The notes below the pieces were generated by a model. The model did no database searches and had not been told where the DNA came from. It worked only from the letters and a program-made list of their open reading frames with translations. The translations under genes and the position numbers were made by a program. From positions 434,001 to 498,000 of the forward strand of contig JAMLHW010000003.1 in the NCBI GenBank assembly GCA_023954475.1: 64,000 nucleotides of DNA, given 5' to 3'. Every line of letters begins with the position of its first letter. The stretch's first letter is position 1. This DNA is from Anaerolineae bacterium. Its GTDB lineage: Bacteria > Chloroflexota > Anaerolineae > Promineifilales > Promineifilaceae. Below are positions 26,260-35,150 of this stretch, one piece after another.

Positions 26260-26567
26260 GAGATTGTGTTACCTGTGATTAATTGAGCAGGATATAGGCA
26301 TCATTTTAGCACATCCTGCTGCCTGTAATATCCATCAGCACGCTTTGTTGCAACTATGTCCGGGATAGTGCTTTCTGATCCAATTTTCATAAAAACCGCC
26401 CACTAGTACTCTGGTGTGAATGAGCCGTGAAAATGGCGTGCAGGCAAAGTGAAAACCTTCATTTTACTGTTTACTAGACTATTTTGCCGTGTTACTGTGT
26501 GGCTGGCTTACAGGGGTAGTGCCCATTTCGGTGCACTCAACAATAAATATGTTTCAGGAGACACGGT
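26260..26567 (+). other. Intergenic region and probable leader of the cold-shock gene
   Basis: 308 bp between divergent ppk2 and csp. No gene is apparent. An AGGAG ribosome site (26554-26558) precedes csp. AT-rich stretches (TTTACTGTTTACTAGACTATTTT around 26464-26485, read in two parts) could supply a promoter; the leader would then be about 80 nt or longer, as is common for cold-shock genes. No specific RNA fold identified. Confidence 0.4.
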
Positions 26568-26786
26568 ATGACCAAGAAAGGTACTGTGAAATGGTTCAAT
26601 CGACTAAAGGGATATGGTTTCATCGATCCTGCCGAGGGCGGTACAGAAGTTTTCGTACACTATAGCGCGATCGATGGCGAAGGGTACCGCAACCTCAGTG
26701 AAGGCGATCAGGTCCAATACGATGAAGTTGATTTCGGCAAAGGTCCGCAGGCACGCAATGTGCGTTCTGTCCGGCGCGTACATTGA
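26568..26786 (+). CDS. csp: Cold-shock domain protein
   Basis: 72 residues, single OB-fold cold-shock domain. RNP1 is KGYGFI (14-19) and RNP2 is VFVHYS (28-33), with the leading GTVKWFN. It binds single-stranded RNA or DNA and acts as an RNA chaperone. RNP1 has Tyr in place of the more common Phe. Good AGGAG ribosome site. Monocistronic by context. Confidence 0.95.
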   Translation: MTKKGTVKWFNRLKGYGFIDPAEGGTEVFVHYSAIDGEGYRNLSEGDQVQYDEVDFGKGPQARNVRSVRRVH

Positions 26787-27006
26787 TAATACCCGCAGAG
26801 TGGGAAGCGGTTTTATTCAGAAGTCGTGGATACTGAAGTACGGCAACTGATACGTGGAAATGGGTTCAACCTCCGAATTGTCGAAGAAGGCTTAGAAGTT
26901 GTCGCGTTCTTTTGATAATTTGGTTGCAATATCTTGGGTTGATTCTGCCTGGGGTTTCACTTCAAAGACAATTGAAGCTGTTTGAGTTGCTGCGAGGCGC
27001 AGCTGT

Positions 27007-28581
27007 TTAGCGCAGCATCGGATTGAGTTGGCGGGTGCGACCGTAAATCTGCGCCAGGATAGCTGGCGCTTCCCATGCGGCTGCCAAGCGAGGCTGACCC
27101 CCGACCTGTATCAGGGCCGGTATAAACTCGATTTGACGGACGCCGTCGCGGTCTAGCCATGCATTGAGAATGGCCGTCGCGGGATCACCATCGATTTCGA
27201 AAGCGAAATTGCCCAATCCATAGACAATAACGCCATCGCCGTAGAATTCGACACCCTGCAAAATATGGGTGTGGTGACCGATGACGAGGGTTGCTCCAGC
27301 ATCGATGGCAGCGTGGGCGGCATCGCGTTGTGCCGGGCTAGGCGGTATTTTGTACTCGTAGCCACTGTGCAAGACAACGATAACGTGATCGACGTTGGGC
27401 AGGATCGCGGCAACATCGGCCGAAACCACTTCAGGATGCCCCCACGCGACACCCGGCTTGTCCGGTTCGGCTTCCCATTGCGCCATGTTATAACCGTGAT
27501 ACTCATTGGGTACGTGGACATAGCCCAAAAAAGCGAGTTTCATATCGTTGATAGTGACGATGTGGGGCGCACGCGCCGACATGTCATCATGGCCTGCACC
27601 GATGGCGGCAACGTTGCTAGCCGTCAATAGATCAATTCCCTGTGCCAGTGCGTCCGGGCCGTAATCAAGCGCGTGATTGTTGGCGAGCGACACGAGGTCA
27701 AAACCGGCCAGCGCCAATGCGGCGGCGGCGTCGGGCGGTGCCTGGAAGGTGTAGCTTTTAGGTTCCGCCTCACCTGTGTCACCCAACGATGATTCGAGAT
27801 TGCCGAGTGTAAAATCGGCCGAAACCAGTTCCTCGTAAACTTCTGCAAAAGGATAGGCTAAATCACCGCGCCCAATGCGTTCGCCCAGAAAGCGGTCGAG
27901 CATCACATCGCCGACACTGGCAAGATGAATGATCGATTCTTGTGGCCAGACCGCTGCCCAGTGTGCAGTGAGCGCATCGAAGTCAACTTGACTGTTAGCG
28001 TCAAAGTGCAGCGACCATGTTTGCTGTAATGGATAATCGGGGTTAGATGGGTGCAAGCCGTCGATGCGCAGCGCTTTTTGTGTCGGCTCCATGTCGCGCC
28101 ACGGTATGACGACGGCAAAATCGTGGCCGTTTGTCTCAATGTCAACTGCTTTAGCGAGAGATGTGGCTTCCCATTCCGATGTGAATGGTACGCTGACAGC
28201 AAGAGCTATTCGGCCGATTACATGTCCGTCTCCATCGGGCAGCACTGCAGCATCGACTGCGCCGCTGGCCAATGCTGTTGCCGGATCATCTGTTGTATAG
28301 AGTTGCCAGGGGCCTTCGGGTAGCGGTTGAGGAAAATCGGCCGAGATCGCAATCAGCGGTAATGGGTGGGGCATCACCGTTGCCATCGCCGTCGGCATAG
28401 GTGTATTTGTCGGTTGTGGTGTTGCCGTCGGTGTGGCCGTGGCTGCCGGAGTCAGTTGGGCCGTCGCCGCTGACTCGGCGCTGTTGGATGTTGCGGGCGG
28501 TACTGCGGTTTGCTCAGCGACTGGCGCAGGCGTACAGGCGGCGAAAAGTAGCACTAGCCACAGCATGGCCGCGATACGCAT
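27007..28581 (-). CDS. CapA/PGA-synthesis-like lipoprotein (metallophosphatase fold)
   Basis: 524 residues. A lipoprotein signal (LVLLFAAC, Cys at about 14) and a Thr/Pro-rich linker are followed by a first domain resembling a periplasmic phosphate-binding-type beta/alpha module (about 85-230). The CapA domain then follows: SVGDVMLDRFLGERI (about 250), LGNLESSLGD, FDLVSLANNHALDYG, VVLHSGYEY and VIGHHTHILQGVEF with the metal-binding Asp/Asn/His set. CapA-family proteins take part in poly-gamma-glutamate capsule export or have unknown hydrolase roles; no capBC lie nearby. ATG 28581 overlaps the vanY stop (TAATG). Confidence 0.87.
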   Translation of the reverse strand: MRIAAMLWLVLLFAACTPAPVAEQTAVPPATSNSAESAATAQLTPAATATPTATPQPTNTPMPTAMATVMPHPLPLIAISADFPQPLPEGPWQLYTTDDPATALASGAVDAAVLPDGDGHVIGRIALAVSVPFTSEWEATSLAKAVDIETNGHDFAVVIPWRDMEPTQKALRIDGLHPSNPDYPLQQTWSLHFDANSQVDFDALTAHWAAVWPQESIIHLASVGDVMLDRFLGERIGRGDLAYPFAEVYEELVSADFTLGNLESSLGDTGEAEPKSYTFQAPPDAAAALALAGFDLVSLANNHALDYGPDALAQGIDLLTASNVAAIGAGHDDMSARAPHIVTINDMKLAFLGYVHVPNEYHGYNMAQWEAEPDKPGVAWGHPEVVSADVAAILPNVDHVIVVLHSGYEYKIPPSPAQRDAAHAAIDAGATLVIGHHTHILQGVEFYGDGVIVYGLGNFAFEIDGDPATAILNAWLDRDGVRQIEFIPALIQVGGQPRLAAAWEAPAILAQIYGRTRQLNPMLR

Positions 28582-29504
28582 TATTCTGGAATACATGGGA
28601 CGGGGTAGGTGTCGAGCAGATACGAGGTCAAAAACGTTTCTTCTTCGTGCAACATCGTCGCCAATTCGACACCGACATAGCGATAATGCCACGGCTCATA
28701 AAAAAAGCCGGTCAACTCGAATGCATCCCGCGGATAGCTCAGCGTCCAGCCGTATTTGTGGGCGTTTTCAGCCAGCCATTTGCCTTCGCTTGTCTGGTAA
28801 AAATAGGTGTGAAACTCGATCTCCTCACCGACAATGGACGCCAGCTCCGGCGATCCGAAGTCGACAGTTGTACCCAATTGGTGTTCGCTGAAGCCGGGAC
28901 GCGCACTGAGGATGGAGGCTGTATCGGGGTACTTCTCTTTCCATTTGGCGTAGGCAATAGCCTGGGATGCGTAACTGCGATAGCCGGAGATGATAAACGG
29001 GTTCAGTCCCTCGGCTTGCATGGCGGCAATGAGATCGACCAGCGGTTGTAAAGCCGGCTCGCGAATTTCGGTAGGGTAGCCGAGGGTGACGGCAAACGGC
29101 AATTGTGAGTCGATCTTGACGAGGTCTTGTGGTTCGTATTCGCGGCTTATGCCATAGGTCAGTGTGACGATAGTGAGCAGGTTATCGGCGTCGGGTATGC
29201 GTTCAGAACACAGTGGAATCGGTGTTGCGGTAGGTATTGCGGTTGACGTGGGTGTTGCCTCGGGTGTCGGGGTCGGCGTGGCGGTGGCCGCAGTGGTCGG
29301 CGTGGCGGGCGGGGGCACTGTGGGTGGTGGGGTTCGCGTCGGCGTTACCGAGGGCGTATCGGTGACAGGCAGCGGTGTGGCGGTTTGTGCAGTGCTGCGT
29401 TCTGCTTCGACTGTCGCATTGCAAGCGATCAATGTGCCACTCATGCACAGGAGTAGGAGTGCAGTAGCTAGTTTGAAACAGCGGAAATCGAGTTTTGCTT
29501 TCAT
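28581..29504 (-). CDS. VanY-type D,D-carboxypeptidase lipoprotein
   Basis: 307 residues. A signal with lipobox LIAC (Cys near 27), a long Thr/Pro-rich linker (TPT/ATPTP repeats, about 40-95), then a VanY/LD-DD peptidase domain: SGYRSYASQAIAYAKW, the zinc motif GFSEHQLGTTVDFGSPE (SxHxxGxxxD), and EPWHYRYVG (Glu base and third His ligand). It trims the terminal D-Ala of peptidoglycan stem peptides outside the cell. The ATG at 29504 is chosen because the signal peptide begins there. Translation is coupled to the downstream capA-like gene. Confidence 0.9.
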   Translation of the reverse strand: MKAKLDFRCFKLATALLLLCMSGTLIACNATVEAERSTAQTATPLPVTDTPSVTPTRTPPPTVPPPATPTTAATATPTPTPEATPTSTAIPTATPIPLCSERIPDADNLLTIVTLTYGISREYEPQDLVKIDSQLPFAVTLGYPTEIREPALQPLVDLIAAMQAEGLNPFIISGYRSYASQAIAYAKWKEKYPDTASILSARPGFSEHQLGTTVDFGSPELASIVGEEIEFHTYFYQTSEGKWLAENAHKYGWTLSYPRDAFELTGFFYEPWHYRYVGVELATMLHEEETFLTSYLLDTYPVPCIPE

Positions 29505-29677
29505 GATGCAGCGGCTGATTCTAAAGCAACCATCACCAATTTTCAACGATTTTCATACGGTTGTTGGCTATACTCAAGAAGGTAATCGGCCGAATGCACG
29601 AAAATTCGGCCGAAATCAATGGACAGCAACTATGCGCCTTGCAAAATCAACGAGGTGCAGTGCATACGGAGCAACTG

Positions 29678-30388
29678 ATGTTCTATTTCGATCCGCTTTA
29701 TCTGATTATTGCCATTCCCGGCCTTATTCTGGCGTTGTGGGCGCAATCACGCGTCAAAAGCGCATTCAAGAAATATTCAAAGGTGCGCACATCGCGCAAT
29801 CTGACCGGCGCTCAAGTGGCACGCGAATTATTGGACGCCAACGGTTTGTACGGCGTGGCAATCGAGCGAGTCAATGGTGAATTGAGCGATCACTACGATC
29901 CGCGCGGCAAAGTGCTGCGTCTCAGCCAGGGCGTTCACGATTCGCCCAGTGTAGCTGCGGCAGGCATCGCCGCGCATGAGATGGGCCACGCCCTGCAAGA
30001 CCAAGCCAAGTATGCGCCGTTGCAGGTACGCAGCTTGATGGTTCCGGCGGTGCGTTTCAGCAGCAGATTAGGCCCGATGATTTTCTTTGCTGGGTTAATG
30101 TTGAGCTTTTTTACCGGCGGCAGTTCAACGCTCAGCCTGTCGGTCATGACGTTGGGGTTGATTTTGTTTGCCGCAAGTGTGGTGTTCTCGCTGGTGACGT
30201 TGCCGGTTGAGCTAAACGCCAGCCGCCGCGCGAAAGAATTGCTGGTGACACACGATATTCTCTATCCGAGCGAGATGGAGGGTGTCAACAAGGTGCTCAA
30301 TGCAGCTGCGTGGACGTATGTTGCAGCGGCGGTGCAGGCGATTTTGACTTTGTTATACTACGTCACAATTATGAACCGGCGACGTTAG
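29678..30388 (+). CDS. Membrane zinc metallopeptidase (YugP/DUF2227-type)
   Basis: 236 residues. An N-terminal helix (about 6-22), the zinc motif His100-Glu-Met-Gly-His104 (AAHEMGHALQD), two central helices (about 125-170) and a C-terminal helix. Length and the opening FYFDPLYLIIAIPGLILALWAQ (read in two parts) match the YugP family. The ATG at 29678 has CGGAG 6 nt upstream; an earlier in-frame start at 29561 would run through two TCGGCCGA copies and is rejected. The substrate is unknown. It stands between VanY (divergent) and MoxR (convergent). Confidence 0.88.
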   Translation: MFYFDPLYLIIAIPGLILALWAQSRVKSAFKKYSKVRTSRNLTGAQVARELLDANGLYGVAIERVNGELSDHYDPRGKVLRLSQGVHDSPSVAAAGIAAHEMGHALQDQAKYAPLQVRSLMVPAVRFSSRLGPMIFFAGLMLSFFTGGSSTLSLSVMTLGLILFAASVVFSLVTLPVELNASRRAKELLVTHDILYPSEMEGVNKVLNAAAWTYVAAAVQAILTLLYYVTIMNRRR

Positions 30389-30467
30389 CTGGCGACTCCA
30401 GGATTTCGTCTGAGATTATGGCTCTGATGTGTGCAGTCGTACGCAACTGCCCACTGCGCTAAAATGT

Positions 30468-31412
30468 CTATTGTTCGCCAATGTCCAGTGGCGTCTCCGC
30501 CACTATCCCCGCCAATACCTGTACCGTTGACTTGCCCCGTAATCCGCTTTCCGGATTGAGCAGACAGCGATGCCCCAAAATAAACGGAACCAGCCGCTTC
30601 ACATCATCCGGCAGCACGTACTCCCGTCCCTGTAGCGCTGCATATGCCTGGCTACCGCGATACAATGCCAGCGATCCGCGCGGACTCGCACCCAAAATCA
30701 AATCGCCGTGAGACCGCGTCGCCGCGACCAGCCTCACGATAAACTCGCGCACCGTATCATCCACATGCACATCCCACACCTGTTGTGCCAATGCCGGAAG
30801 CTCAATGCCGTCGACCACCTGCTGCACTGTTGTAATTGGATGCTCTCGACCGAGATTGAGTAGCATCTGATTTTCATTTGCCTCATCGAGATAGCCCATG
30901 CTCAGCTTGAGAAAAAAGCGGTCCAGTTGTGCTTCCGGTAGTGGAAATGTGCCCTCGTACTCAATCGGGTTTTGCGTCGCCAGCACCAGAAAGGGTCGCG
31001 CCAGTTCACGCGTCACGCCGTCCACTGTTATCTGCCGTTCGCCCATGCACTCCAGCAATGCTGACTGGGTGCGCGGCGTCGCGCGATTGATCTCGTCCGC
31101 CAGTAAAACATTGGTAAACGCCGGACCTGGGACAAAGGTGAATGTATCGGTACGCCTGTCAAAAATGGACACGCCGGTAATATCATTCGGCAGCAGATCG
31201 GGCGTACACTGAACGCGTTTGAAATCAATACCTAGCGAGCGTGCCAGCGCACGTGCCAGCATCGTTTTACCTGTTCCGGGTACGTCTTCGAGTAAAACAT
31301 GACCCTCGCAAAGTAAGGCAACGATGATCAGTTCAATGGCGGCGCGTTTGCCGACTATGACGGTCTCGACGTTGTCGGCAATGCGCTGGGCGAAGGTTTG
31401 AATGGCGTCCAT
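30468..31412 (-). CDS. MoxR-family AAA+ ATPase
   Basis: 314 residues. Walker A is LEDVPGTGKTMLARALA (about 41-57), Walker B is VLLADEINRATPRTQSALLECMGE (about 103-126, read in two parts), with sensor 1 LVLATQNP. MoxR ATPases act as chaperones that load metal or cofactor onto partner proteins or remodel von Willebrand-factor proteins. The partner DUF58/VWA genes that normally follow are absent, so it is an orphan here. ATG 31412 has AGGAG 7 nt upstream. Confidence 0.92.
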   Translation of the reverse strand: MDAIQTFAQRIADNVETVIVGKRAAIELIIVALLCEGHVLLEDVPGTGKTMLARALARSLGIDFKRVQCTPDLLPNDITGVSIFDRRTDTFTFVPGPAFTNVLLADEINRATPRTQSALLECMGERQITVDGVTRELARPFLVLATQNPIEYEGTFPLPEAQLDRFFLKLSMGYLDEANENQMLLNLGREHPITTVQQVVDGIELPALAQQVWDVHVDDTVREFIVRLVAATRSHGDLILGASPRGSLALYRGSQAYAALQGREYVLPDDVKRLVPFILGHRCLLNPESGLRGKSTVQVLAGIVAETPLDIGEQ

Positions 31413-31529
31413 ACATGTCTCCTGTGGCATGATCATAGCACAATTGGCTAATATGAGTGTCTTCGAAGTAAAGAGCGCATTTCGGCCGAATTCACTTCAT
31501 GTCGAACCAAAAATCAAACTCCCTTCCCA

Positions 31530-31558
31530 TTGACAAAAAGACCGCAAACGTTCATACT
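31530..31558 (+). promoter_or_regulatory. Candidate promoter upstream of the acyl-CoA dehydrogenase
   Basis: TTGACA (31530-31535), 17-nt spacer, CATACT (31553-31558). A second TTGACA at 31610 lacks a good -10. Either would transcribe the gene at 31719. Moderate support only. Confidence 0.35.
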
Positions 31559-31718
31559 AGCACGTGGATTTGCAATTCTGCACCTCGTCAACACTTTGTC
31601 CACAGAGGATTGACAACCTTCACTTAAGTCATTGAAAAACCACCTGAACCACTTGTAGTAAGATTCACGAACGACTCAAACAATCACATAGTTATGTGTG
31701 TACGACAAAGGTAGTAGC

Positions 31719-32864
31719 ATGGATTTCTCCTGGTCAGAAGAGCAGTTGGAGTATAAACGCGCAGTCATTGCGTTTGCCCAAAAAGAACTGAACGAAGGCA
31801 TTGTCGATCGTGACCGCGACGGCACATTTTCGCATGAGAATTGGCAGAAGTGTGCCCGGTTCGGCATATTGGGCTTGTCTGTGCCAGAGAAGTATGGCGG
31901 CAGTGAAGCAGACATTTTAACCACGATGCTGGTCATGGAAGGTCTGGGATACGGCTGTCACGACAATGGGCTTATCTTTGCGCTCAATGCGCAGATGTGG
32001 AGTATCCAGCATCCGATTCTGGCGTTTGGCAGCGAAGAACAAAAACAAAAATACATTCCCAAATTGATCGACGGAACGCTCATTGGCGCACATGGGATGA
32101 CAGAACCGGGGTCCGGCTCAGATGCGTACAGCCTGAAAACACGTGCCGAACGCGTAGCTGGAGGTTATGTGCTCAACGGCACAAAAATGTTCGTCACCAG
32201 CGCTCCCATCTCAGATTTATCGATTGTGTTTGCCACGGTTGATCCGGCCAAGGGGATAGGTGGCATCAGCGCGTTTATTGTTGAAAACGGAACACCTGGC
32301 TACTCGACCAGCCGCGACATCGAGAAGATGGGATTGCGCACTTCACCGATGGGTGAACTGGTGCTTGAAGATTGTTTTATCCCCGTAGAAAACCGCATTG
32401 GTCCCGAAGGAGTCGGCAGCAGCGTGTTTAGCAGTTCCATGGAATGGGAGCGCAGTTGTATTTTAGGCAGTCATATCGGTGTTATGGAGCGTCAACTGGA
32501 ATCGGCCGTTCGTTATGCCAGAGAGCGACGACAATTTGATCAGCCTATCGGCAAGTTTCAATCGGTATCCAATCGCATTGCCGACATGAAAGTACGACTG
32601 GAAACGGCACGCCTGATTCTCTACAAGGTGGCCTGGCTGAAGAAGCAGCGCAAACCAGCCGTGATGGAAGCCGCGCTGGCCAAATTGTATTTGAGCGAAA
32701 GCTTTGTCGCTTCGAGCCACGATGCAATTCGCACGTTTGGCGGCTATGGGTACATGACCGAGTTTGAGGTCGAACGCGACTTGAGAGATGCCATTGGCGG
32801 CACACTTTACTCGGGCACATCGGATATACAACGTGTGATCATCGCACGTTTGCTAGGATTGTAG
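31719..32864 (+). CDS. Acyl-CoA dehydrogenase family flavoenzyme, probable prolyl-carrier-protein oxidase
   Basis: 381 residues with the three-domain acyl-CoA dehydrogenase fold: HGMTEPGSGSDA (about 125-136), FVTSAPISDL, and the FAD-binding FGGYGYMTE near the end. The usual C-terminal catalytic Glu of the short/medium-chain type is replaced: the motif reads LYSGTSDIQ instead of YEGTSxIQ. A Glu is instead present at 244 (SSMEWERSC), the helix-G position used by isovaleryl-CoA dehydrogenase and, as I recall, by the prolyl-ACP oxidase AnaB (Glu244). PltE/AnaB/RedW-type enzymes oxidise carrier-bound proline to a pyrroline or pyrrole thioester. The match to a proline-type adenylating enzyme and a carrier protein 6-9 kb on supports that role. 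ATG 31719 follows AAAGGTAG. Confidence 0.82.
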   Translation: MDFSWSEEQLEYKRAVIAFAQKELNEGIVDRDRDGTFSHENWQKCARFGILGLSVPEKYGGSEADILTTMLVMEGLGYGCHDNGLIFALNAQMWSIQHPILAFGSEEQKQKYIPKLIDGTLIGAHGMTEPGSGSDAYSLKTRAERVAGGYVLNGTKMFVTSAPISDLSIVFATVDPAKGIGGISAFIVENGTPGYSTSRDIEKMGLRTSPMGELVLEDCFIPVENRIGPEGVGSSVFSSSMEWERSCILGSHIGVMERQLESAVRYARERRQFDQPIGKFQSVSNRIADMKVRLETARLILYKVAWLKKQRKPAVMEAALAKLYLSESFVASSHDAIRTFGGYGYMTEFEVERDLRDAIGGTLYSGTSDIQRVIIARLLGL

Positions 32865-33010
32865 CGTGGTAACCCAGGCAGTATGGAGGTGTTTATGGTT
32901 TAGAAATCGAATGAAGAAGGTCTTCAGGTGACAGGGACAAGGTCATTTCGGCCGAAATCTCTACGGATCAAGTAGATGAACGAAGTTCACCACATTAGAG
33001 GAGTTTACAC

Positions 33011-35050
33011 ATGTTGCGAAAAATGATAGGAATTGGCGCCATTCTGGCGATTTTAGTGGCTGGCATATGGGCCGTCAGCACATACAGCGGTCCTGCGGCT
33101 GAAACAACTGCCCGCAATCAGGCAATCGGCATGATGGCAACGGGCGGTACGCTCAGCAATTCCCCCATAGAAGAACCACCGGCACAAGGTATTGTTGAAC
33201 CGGTTGCGGTCACACTGGCTGACATCCCCGCTGGCGTATACGATCCCAACAACCAGTTTGACAGATGGCAGCGCGGCGAAATTGATATGGAAAATGAAAG
33301 CTTGCGCACTGAGGCAGAAATTGCAGCGTTGCAGGACGCGGCAATGAATGCCGGAGTGAGTGAGAATGTTCAGGTTGCAGCCCTTGATGGCCGTGCTCCT
33401 GTTGCAGGCACCAGTTTTGACAGCCTTGACATCAACGATTGTTGTGGCGGTGGCGCGAACGTGCCGCCCGATCCGGAAATGGCTGCCGGTCCCAACCACG
33501 TCATTGCCGTTGTCAATGTAGCAGTGGAAGTATATGACAAAAGCGGAACCAGCTTGACTGGCCCGGTGACTTTAGCCAGTTTCCTCGGTGCCAACCCGAC
33601 ATGTACTGGCGTTTTTGACCCCAACGTCTTGTACGACGAGAAAGAAGATCGCTGGATTATCGCTGCTGATGCCAATGGTACGCATTATTGTGCCGCAGCA
33701 TCTCAGACCAACGATCCGCTCGGTGCGTACAATATCTATGCATTCCCCACCGGTGGTGGTTTGTTCTTCGACTATCCCCATGCTGGTGTGGGCGAAGATG
33801 CGATCTTTATGGGCGCCAACATGTTCAGCGGTTCGTTTGTAGACAGCCGTGTTTGGGCGCTGGACAAAGCGTCTATGTATACCGGCGCAGCAGCAGCGTT
33901 CCTGATGCAGAATCTGGGCAGCTCCCAGGACACACCGCAGCCGATGAATCTTCACGGCTGGGCACAGGGAACATGGCCGACGGACCTGAAGCACTACATC
34001 ATCACCGAAACGGGCTTCAACGGTGCAAATCATACGCTTTATGAGTGGGATGGTCCTTTCTCAGGCCCGAACACATTCGGCAGCACCGCATCAATCAATC
34101 TCAACACAGCTACCGGTACGACTGCGTTGTTCCCGGTCACTGTAACCCAGTCTGGCGGTGGTGGAACGATCACGGCCAACGACTGGCGTCCGCTTGACTT
34201 TGAGTATCGCAATGGTTACGGTTGGACGACGATGACCATCGGTTGTAATCCCGGCGGTGGTACAGTCAACTGTGTGCGCTGGGCGCAAATCGAACTGCCG
34301 ACCGGTGCGATTGGTCCGGAAGGTGCGGGTGTTTTCTCCAGCACAGGCACCCATCGCTGGTTCCCTGATCTGGCAGTCAACGACTGTGACGATATGGCTG
34401 TCGGTTATTCCAAATCGAGCAGCAGCATGTTCCCGGCAGTGTGGGTAACGGGACGTGAGGATGCCGATCCGGCAGGCACGTTGCAGTCCGAAGTCGAGAT
34501 GAAAGCTGGCGAGATCACTTACACAGCTTTTGACGGTGCACCGCGGCGTTGGGGTGACTATACCGGTATGACCATCGATCCGGATGGACAGACGTTCTGG
34601 TATCTGGGCGAATACAGCAAGATTACCGGCAACGCCAATGGTCGCTGGGGCACGTATATCGGTTCGTTCACTTACCCGGATTGCGGCGGTGGCGGTACTG
34701 ATACGGTGATCTCGCGCAAGATCAAATCGATCTACAATCATCCCAACTTCCCCGGTCTATATCTGGCTAAAGTCCAGGCAGTTGATCCTGTAGCAATGTT
34801 ACCTGTCGCAGGCGCTGTCGTGGATGTAACCTTGACATTGCCGGATGGCACGACGATGCCGAGTGCAGTAGCTAATAGCAGCGGTTGGGCCAAATATCAG
34901 CAGGCGACGGCCGGTGGTGGCAACTGTACGATTACGGTTGACAATATAACCGCTCCCGGCTACACCTTTGATCCATTCCAGGGCGTGACGACGCAGACGA
35001 TTTCCTGCTCGATATTGGAGTCCCAGTTGGAATGGACTGAGACACCATAA
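33011..35050 (+). CDS. Large exported beta-rich protein of unknown function
   Basis: 679 residues. It has an N-terminal signal/anchor helix (about 5-25) and no lipobox. The main body (about 140-560) looks like a beta-propeller-type exported domain: repeated WxxxA, aromatic/Gly-rich strands and segments such as VPPDPEMAAGPNHVIAVVN and RWFPDLAVNDCDDMAVGYS. The C-terminal 100 residues form an Ig-like/CarboxypepD-like module (VAGAVVDVTLTLPDGTTMPS). Good GAGG ribosome site. It contains no copy of the TCGGCCGA palindrome over 2 kb, unlike most neighbours. It lies between the dehydrogenase and the two-component genes; whether it belongs to the halogenation cluster is open. Confidence 0.75.
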   Translation: MLRKMIGIGAILAILVAGIWAVSTYSGPAAETTARNQAIGMMATGGTLSNSPIEEPPAQGIVEPVAVTLADIPAGVYDPNNQFDRWQRGEIDMENESLRTEAEIAALQDAAMNAGVSENVQVAALDGRAPVAGTSFDSLDINDCCGGGANVPPDPEMAAGPNHVIAVVNVAVEVYDKSGTSLTGPVTLASFLGANPTCTGVFDPNVLYDEKEDRWIIAADANGTHYCAAASQTNDPLGAYNIYAFPTGGGLFFDYPHAGVGEDAIFMGANMFSGSFVDSRVWALDKASMYTGAAAAFLMQNLGSSQDTPQPMNLHGWAQGTWPTDLKHYIITETGFNGANHTLYEWDGPFSGPNTFGSTASINLNTATGTTALFPVTVTQSGGGGTITANDWRPLDFEYRNGYGWTTMTIGCNPGGGTVNCVRWAQIELPTGAIGPEGAGVFSSTGTHRWFPDLAVNDCDDMAVGYSKSSSSMFPAVWVTGREDADPAGTLQSEVEMKAGEITYTAFDGAPRRWGDYTGMTIDPDGQTFWYLGEYSKITGNANGRWGTYIGSFTYPDCGGGGTDTVISRKIKSIYNHPNFPGLYLAKVQAVDPVAMLPVAGAVVDVTLTLPDGTTMPSAVANSSGWAKYQQATAGGGNCTITVDNITAPGYTFDPFQGVTTQTISCSILESQLEWTETP

Positions 35051-35150
35051 TCGGCCGAATTGAGTCGATAGTTCAAAGATGATATGGGTGGGCAATCGGC
35101 GTTTAAGCGCTGATTGTCCACTTCACATTTGTTGGTGGTAGACTACCTTC

